A stretch of DNA of 36,000 nucleotides from contig JABXHO010000049.1 in assembly GCA_013373595.1 (NCBI GenBank), positions 1-36,000 of the forward strand, read 5' to 3'. Source of the stretch: Flavobacteriales bacterium (GTDB lineage: Bacteria > Bacteroidota > Bacteroidia > Flavobacteriales_D > Crocinitomicaceae). Below, one piece after another: positions 32,681-36,000 of this stretch; position 1 is the first letter of the stretch, and each line of letters starts with the position of its first letter. A model generated the notes under the pieces. That model ran no database searches. It worked only from the letters and a program-made list of their open reading frames with translations, and was not told the DNA's origin. The position numbers and the translations under genes were made by a program.

Positions 32681-34174
32681 ATGATACGTGTAACACCGAA
32701 AATAAAGTACGATTGTGATGTCATGATTGTTGGAGCAGGACCGGCAGGAAGTGGTCTAGCTTTTCATTTAGCTTCTAAGGGAATCAAGGTGACCGTGGTT
32801 GAATCAGCTGTTTTTCCAAGGGACAAAATTTGTGGTGACGGGGTGAGTCCTATTGCATTGGCGGAGCTAGATAAAATGGGGATTACACACACAAAAGAGT
32901 TTGATCAAACAAATGAAATTAATAAAGTCGGGCTCTTTCTAAAAGACGACAAAGTCTTTATTGATCTGTCCAAACCTGATCATTTGCCCTATCACGCACG
33001 AATTATCCCGCGGATAGAATTGGACAATTGGATTTACACAGCAGCTAAAAATGCAGGTGCGACGTACATCGAAGGCACTTCTGTTACTGAATATTTAAGT
33101 TCTGAAAATGGAGTAGTGGTGCATCTGAAATCTGGAGAGAATAAGTCTACCCTAAAAACAAAATTGCTCGTTGGCGCTGATGGAGGGAACTCCACAATTG
33201 CAAGACAATTGCACGGACGTAAACCGAATGATGAGTTCCAACTTTTAGGATTACGCGCATACTATGACAATGTGAATGGTCCAAATGATCGGGTTGATAT
33301 CTATTTTAATGAAGACGGATTTCCAGGCATCTTTTGGATGTTCCCCGTGGGAGAAAAAGGGGCGAATGTTGGAATTGCGATGATTTCAAAAACGTTCCCC
33401 TCAAAGCCGGATCACGTAAAAAAGATCTTATTGGCTCATATAGAAAATAATAAGGATATCAAAGAGCGAATCGGAGAGGGAGAACTTTCTGATAAAATTA
33501 GAGGTTGGCCGATTACCTTTTTTAATCCCAAGCAAAAATTAAGCGACAACCGAATCATACTGATTGGTGAAGCGGCTGGACTCATTAATCCATTGAGTGG
33601 CGACGGTATTCAATACGCCTTATTGAGTGCGCGCTGGGCTTCGGAAACGATTGAAGAATGCGTGAAGGAGAATCGTTTTTCTGCACAAGACTTGAATAAG
33701 TTTACACTAAAAGTAAAGGAAGAAGTAGCGTATGATTTTTCCTTATCCAATTTATTGGTTCAGTTTCCACGCAATAAAACCTTTACCAAAATGTGGATTA
33801 AAATCCTGACTGTCATGATTGCTAAGGCGAAGGAAGATAAAGAATATGCCGATACGATCGCTGGAATTTTTGAAGGAACGTATCCTTCCTATCATGCGCT
33901 AAACCTTTCGTTTATTCTTAAAACCCTAAAGCAAGGTGGTGTCGAGTTGTCGAATTCTTTTCAAGAGCATTTAACTGATCCCCAAAAATCGATCACGACA
34001 GGAGCGGAGATGATGGAGTTATTCACGAAAATCATGTCCGAAGTAAAAGACAATCCAAAGCAGCATTTAAAATGGATTGCAGATACCGTGTTAAAAACGG
34101 GAACTGTCGCCAAACATGTTGTTAAAACGGTTGATCTGGAAAGCCTGAGCGGAGTTTTTCGTACTGAAAAATAA
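32681..34174 (+). CDS. Geranylgeranyl reductase family FAD-dependent oxidoreductase
   Basis: 497 residues. FAD binding: 'CDVMIVGAGPAGSGLAFHLASKGIKVTVVES' with GxGxxG at 18-23 and the ribose-binding Glu41; 'PRDKICGDGVSPIAL' (46-60) is the family's CGDG motif; 'LLVGADGGNSTIARQL' and 'IILIGEAAGLINPLSGDGIQYALLSARWASE' complete the p-hydroxybenzoate-hydroxylase-type fold. 'WMFPVGEKGANVGIAMIS' is the usual substrate-domain strand. Members reduce double bonds of geranylgeranyl chains in chlorophyll, tocopherol or archaeal lipids. The C-terminal ~100 residues ('LSNSFQEHLTDPQKSITTGAEMMELFTKIMSEVKDNPKQHLKWIADTV') are an extra helical tail absent from the short archaeal forms. Last gene of the operon. 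Confidence 0.9.
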   Translation: MIRVTPKIKYDCDVMIVGAGPAGSGLAFHLASKGIKVTVVESAVFPRDKICGDGVSPIALAELDKMGITHTKEFDQTNEINKVGLFLKDDKVFIDLSKPDHLPYHARIIPRIELDNWIYTAAKNAGATYIEGTSVTEYLSSENGVVVHLKSGENKSTLKTKLLVGADGGNSTIARQLHGRKPNDEFQLLGLRAYYDNVNGPNDRVDIYFNEDGFPGIFWMFPVGEKGANVGIAMISKTFPSKPDHVKKILLAHIENNKDIKERIGEGELSDKIRGWPITFFNPKQKLSDNRIILIGEAAGLINPLSGDGIQYALLSARWASETIEECVKENRFSAQDLNKFTLKVKEEVAYDFSLSNLLVQFPRNKTFTKMWIKILTVMIAKAKEDKEYADTIAGIFEGTYPSYHALNLSFILKTLKQGGVELSNSFQEHLTDPQKSITTGAEMMELFTKIMSEVKDNPKQHLKWIADTVLKTGTVAKHVVKTVDLESLSGVFRTEK

Positions 34175-34182
34175 GGAGGTGA
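34173..34182 (+). other. Perfect Shine-Dalgarno-like decamer after the operon
   Basis: AAGGAGGTGA starts inside the reductase stop codon region. It equals the complement of the usual 16S rRNA 3' end, yet no start codon lies 5-10 bases downstream and the phylum rarely uses such sites. Probably chance. Confidence 0.3.
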
Positions 34183-34287
34183 ACGGCAAAATAGTAAAGC
34201 AATTGGGGTTCTAATTAAAATGGGACTCAGTGGGAGTCGTAGGGCAGCCGTGTCGGTTCTATTTCATATAGTTTTGCCATAGTACTA

Positions 34288-34301
34288 GTACAAATTTGTA
34301 C
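34288..34301. repeat. 14-bp perfect palindrome
   Basis: GTACAAATTTGTAC, directly preceded by another self-complementary stretch (TAGTACTAGTA). It lies in the 200-base gap between the operon and the broken peptidase-like gene. Could be an operator or a small-RNA-type feature; nothing supports a specific role. Confidence 0.35.
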
Positions 34302-34376
34302 GTTTCACGTTCTTTTTCCCAAAAAAATCCATATTCGTAGCAAAATAGATAGACTTCACCTCTTTAATTTTTCGAA

Positions 34377-34817
34377 TTGCTTGGTGATGGAACACCTACT
34401 GTGGCAGAGCACAATTTGGCGTCAAACATAAGTACAAAGGTAGTACCGAGATTATTCAGGGAGTTACTCGGATTTGAAGAAGTTGATATGAGGTATTACT
34501 TAACAGCTTCCGATAGAAACTCTATGAGTGCAACTAGTATATTAACAGGCTTGCAAGCAAATGTTGATAATGGCTATTCAGTGATACTTGATGTAAAATC
34601 CGAGATGTTCGGGATTCCAAATGGCGGACACGGCGTAACATTCCTTGGGAATTACAGAGTGGAGAGTACTGGTGATGTATCTTTTGATGTGCAATCATGG
34701 GGCGAAGTTATGCCTTTAACAATGAGTGAAGATGAATTTGAGAAAAACTATAATGGCGCTGTTTGGGGGCGAAGTACCAATGATGGTATTAAAAATGGGG
34801 CTGATGCTGGTAATTAA
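34377..34817 (+). pseudogene. 5'-truncated papain/C39-like domain remnant
   Basis: 146 codons from a TTG; an in-frame stop lies 12 bases upstream and no ATG exists before codon ~38, so the N-terminus is missing. The readable part resembles the C-terminal half of papain-like folds: 'NGYSVILDVKSEMFGIPNGGHGVTFLGNY' (candidate catalytic His in GGHGV) and 'VSFDVQSWGEVMPLTMSEDEFEKNYNGAVWG'. There is not a single cysteine, so the nucleophile is lost with the N-terminus. Such domains often form the C-terminal tip of polymorphic toxins, and the lipoprotein overlapping its 3' end could be its immunity partner. Both readings are inference. Composition is AT-rich compared with the housekeeping half of the window. 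Confidence 0.6.
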
Positions 34818-35298
34818 TCTAAGCTGTAATTCTGGGCATGTCACCAAAGCTAGAAGTGTTAGTAAAGCTAGAAGTGTTAGTAAATCGGATGTTAATTATG
34901 AATTTGATTCCGAAATAGACAGCAATATTATATTAACTAATACTGCGATAATTCGGCTAAAGGGATTTATGGAAAGTGATAATATTGAACTTTTAGAATA
35001 TGAAAATTCTAAACAAAAATCAAAGAATGTAACTTTATCAGAAAGATCAAATTCCGATGAAGGGGTAAGAGAGTTTTCGATTTACACTACACTAGATCGT
35101 TCAATTAGTTATGTTAAATTTACTTTTCAAAATGGCGATACCGTTTTTTCGAGAAAATTCACCGATTTAAAATTCGAAATAAAACCAGTTTATCCCTATG
35201 GTAACTTTCTTTTAAATTTGAAAAGTTATACCTATAACGGTAACACCCTGCTAAGTGATCCTTTTTTCGCTAATCCTGTATTTCAAATTATTAGGTAG
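34780..35298 (+). CDS. Putative small lipoprotein (possible immunity protein)
   Basis: 172 residues from the ATG-ATG at 34780. 'MMVLKMGLMLVINLSCNSG' reads as a short lipoprotein signal peptide with the lipobox L-x-x-C ending at Cys16. A GTG at 34726 would give 18 more residues, but these run inside the preceding frame and would bury the signal. After the cysteine is an exact duplication, ARSVSK twice, from an 18-base tandem repeat (34849-34884). The remainder is beta-rich with Asn/Ser-rich charged patches ('SYVKFTFQNGDTVFSRKFTDLKFEIKP'). It overlaps the 3' end of the papain-like remnant by 38 bases in another frame. I do not recognise a family. Confidence 0.6.
   Translation: MMVLKMGLMLVINLSCNSGHVTKARSVSKARSVSKSDVNYEFDSEIDSNIILTNTAIIRLKGFMESDNIELLEYENSKQKSKNVTLSERSNSDEGVREFSIYTTLDRSISYVKFTFQNGDTVFSRKFTDLKFEIKPVYPYGNFLLNLKSYTYNGNTLLSDPFFANPVFQIIR
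34849..34884 (+). repeat. Perfect 18-bp tandem duplication
   Basis: GCTAGAAGTGTTAGTAAA occurs twice head to tail with no mismatch, in frame, just after the lipobox cysteine. Being perfect, it is likely recent and may vary in copy number. Confidence 0.85.
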
Positions 35299-35737
35299 TG
35301 TATCAAATTAGCTTCGCTGCTACTTCGTTGTACCCAGCTGCGCAGTATTTGCAATGCTGCGTATGTAAAATTGAAACGGGAAATAGAGTTTCAGCAACAT
35401 GAAGAACTTTAGCTGTTTAGCACACTCCTCATAAACTCGTCGTCGCGCGGTTTATAAGGTCTTCGTCCTAGTTCTCACAGCTTCAAAAAGACATAAAAAC
35501 AAGGTTGCCCCGACAGTAAACGTCGGGGCAACCTTGTTTTAGTGCTTTTTTCGCCTGTTGCGTCCTTCGTCCTCAGTCACAGCTACTTTGTCCGTTAACA
35601 CGTCCATCGCTGTTTGTGTTAGGCTCGCCGCTAGGGTCTTTCGGGCTTCGCTTAGTGTCATCATTTTTGCCAACCTACCTCGTTCCTCAGTGTCCGCGCA
35701 CTCAAAAATGCCGCCACACGCTTGTGTGGTGCACCGC
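35299..35737. other. Intergenic region without a supported gene
   Basis: Contains an 11-bp-stem hairpin at 35339-35363 (TGCGCAGTATT / AATGCTGCGTA, two G-U pairs, loop TGC), the strong terminator at 35496-35540, and a GC-rich stretch with a CCACAC-GCTT-GTGTGG hairpin (35714-35729). The short minus-strand frame here (ending near 35539) has odd composition and no recognisable motif; I do not call it a gene. Confidence 0.45.
35496..35540. terminator. Strong bidirectional terminator, 19-bp perfect stem
   Basis: AAAACAAGGTTGCCCCGAC pairs without mismatch with GTCGGGGCAACCTTGTTTT around a 7-base loop; both strands end in T-runs. It lies 197 bases after the lipoprotein gene and ahead of the transposase fragment's 3' side, so it can end transcripts from both. 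Confidence 0.88.
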
Positions 35738-36000
35738 ATGCAATTTTCCGAAATTCTCAATTTTCTGAAGGTACAAGAAACTGTATTTCGTGGTTTTGTA
35801 AAATGCCTCCATCATCGAGTTGGATTGAACGATGTCGCGCAAAGCTATCGTTTGGTGAATCGTCCTAGAATTCTGCTTCATGAAGTTCTTTAAAGTGTTG
35901 TTCGCATTTTCAGAGCCGCCATCGGTTACCAGTTGAACGGAAGCGCTCGTATGTTTGAACCCAGAACGTCATTTACAAGTAAATATACAATAATAGAGTA
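35738..36000 (-). pseudogene. Integrase-core (DDE) transposase fragment, runs off the window
   Basis: On the minus strand one frame (about 35738-35950) reads 'LVTDGGSENANNTLKNFMKQ', 'TIHQTIALRDIVQSNSMMEAFYKTTKYSFLYLQKIENFGKL'. 'TDGGSEN' gives the second catalytic Asp and 'SNSMMEAFYKTTKY' the Glu of an rve-type integrase core, as in IS3- and IS481-like transposases. Upstream the frame hits a stop (TGA, about 35964) and the readable sequence seems to shift frame; downstream it ends without the usual RPH.../TP.E tail. So it is truncated at its 3' side and probably frameshifted. The rest lies beyond base 36,000. Confidence 0.72.

Noticed and set aside
28319-34174. Encapsulin nanocompartment, suggested by the polyprenyl synthase
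   Set aside because: None of the neighbouring proteins has the length (about 260-500 residues) and sequence character of an HK97-type shell; the structural genes read as Ig-like or helical instead.
28319-34174. Carotenoid or hopanoid biosynthesis cluster
   Set aside because: No phytoene synthase/desaturase, cyclase or squalene synthase is present; only chain synthesis and a GGR-type reductase.
35539-35760. Small Cys-containing minus-strand gene
   Set aside because: Its composition is unlike neighbours, it begins inside the transposase fragment and ends in a terminator hairpin; no motif supports it.

Overview
The window looks like a chromosome segment from a marine or freshwater Bacteroidota, most likely Flavobacteriales (Crocinitomicaceae/Fluviicola-like). 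The evidence is two secreted proteins with C-terminal type IX secretion (T9SS) sorting domains, a GWxTD-domain protein, a TamB-like protein, promoters of the TTG-N19-TAnnTTTG type, few Shine-Dalgarno sequences, and an ISAon1-type insertion sequence. No CRISPR array, rRNA or phage genes are visible.

Bases 1-26,000 are mostly ordinary housekeeping and envelope genes. In order they are: the 3' end of a T9SS cargo gene; a BCCT betaine/choline-type transporter facing a GNAT acetyltransferase; a YihY/BrkB membrane protein; tRNA-Ser(GCU) with its terminator; a small membrane protein overlapping map; a T9SS-exported SGNH-hydrolase-like protein; sucC with a strong terminator; an LpxR-like lipid A deacylase; a 10.4-10.65 kb block of short degenerate repeats; accC; the very large tamB; tsaD, divergent from tamB with a 22-base gap; a small conserved protein; a three-gene DsbD system (two free periplasmic alpha domains plus the membrane reductase); recG; a family 2 glycosyltransferase; and a GWxTD lipoprotein-like gene.

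Bases 26,150-36,000 are accessory. tRNA-Ser(UGA) has an almost ideal promoter. It is followed by a decayed ISAon1-type element (about 26,320-27,770), a 550-base AT-rich leader, and then a tight seven-gene operon (28,319-34,174). The operon encodes a small repeat protein, a two-module Ig-like protein, three further proteins that join a helical N-terminus to an Ig-like C-terminus, a polyprenyl diphosphate synthase and a geranylgeranyl-reductase-family flavoprotein. None of the five structural proteins has a signal peptide. A reasonable inference is a cytosolic isoprenoid-handling system, in which the enzymes build and saturate a prenyl chain and the phasin-like/Ig-like proteins coat or scaffold the product or the enzymes. 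This is the best candidate here for an undescribed system.

Downstream lie a cysteine-less remnant of a papain/C39-like domain overlapping a small lipoprotein gene (possibly a toxin-tip/immunity relic), a 19-bp-stem terminator, and a fragment of an integrase-core transposase running off the end. Mobile-element debris on both sides of the isoprenoid operon, beside a tRNA gene, suggests an island or integration hotspot.
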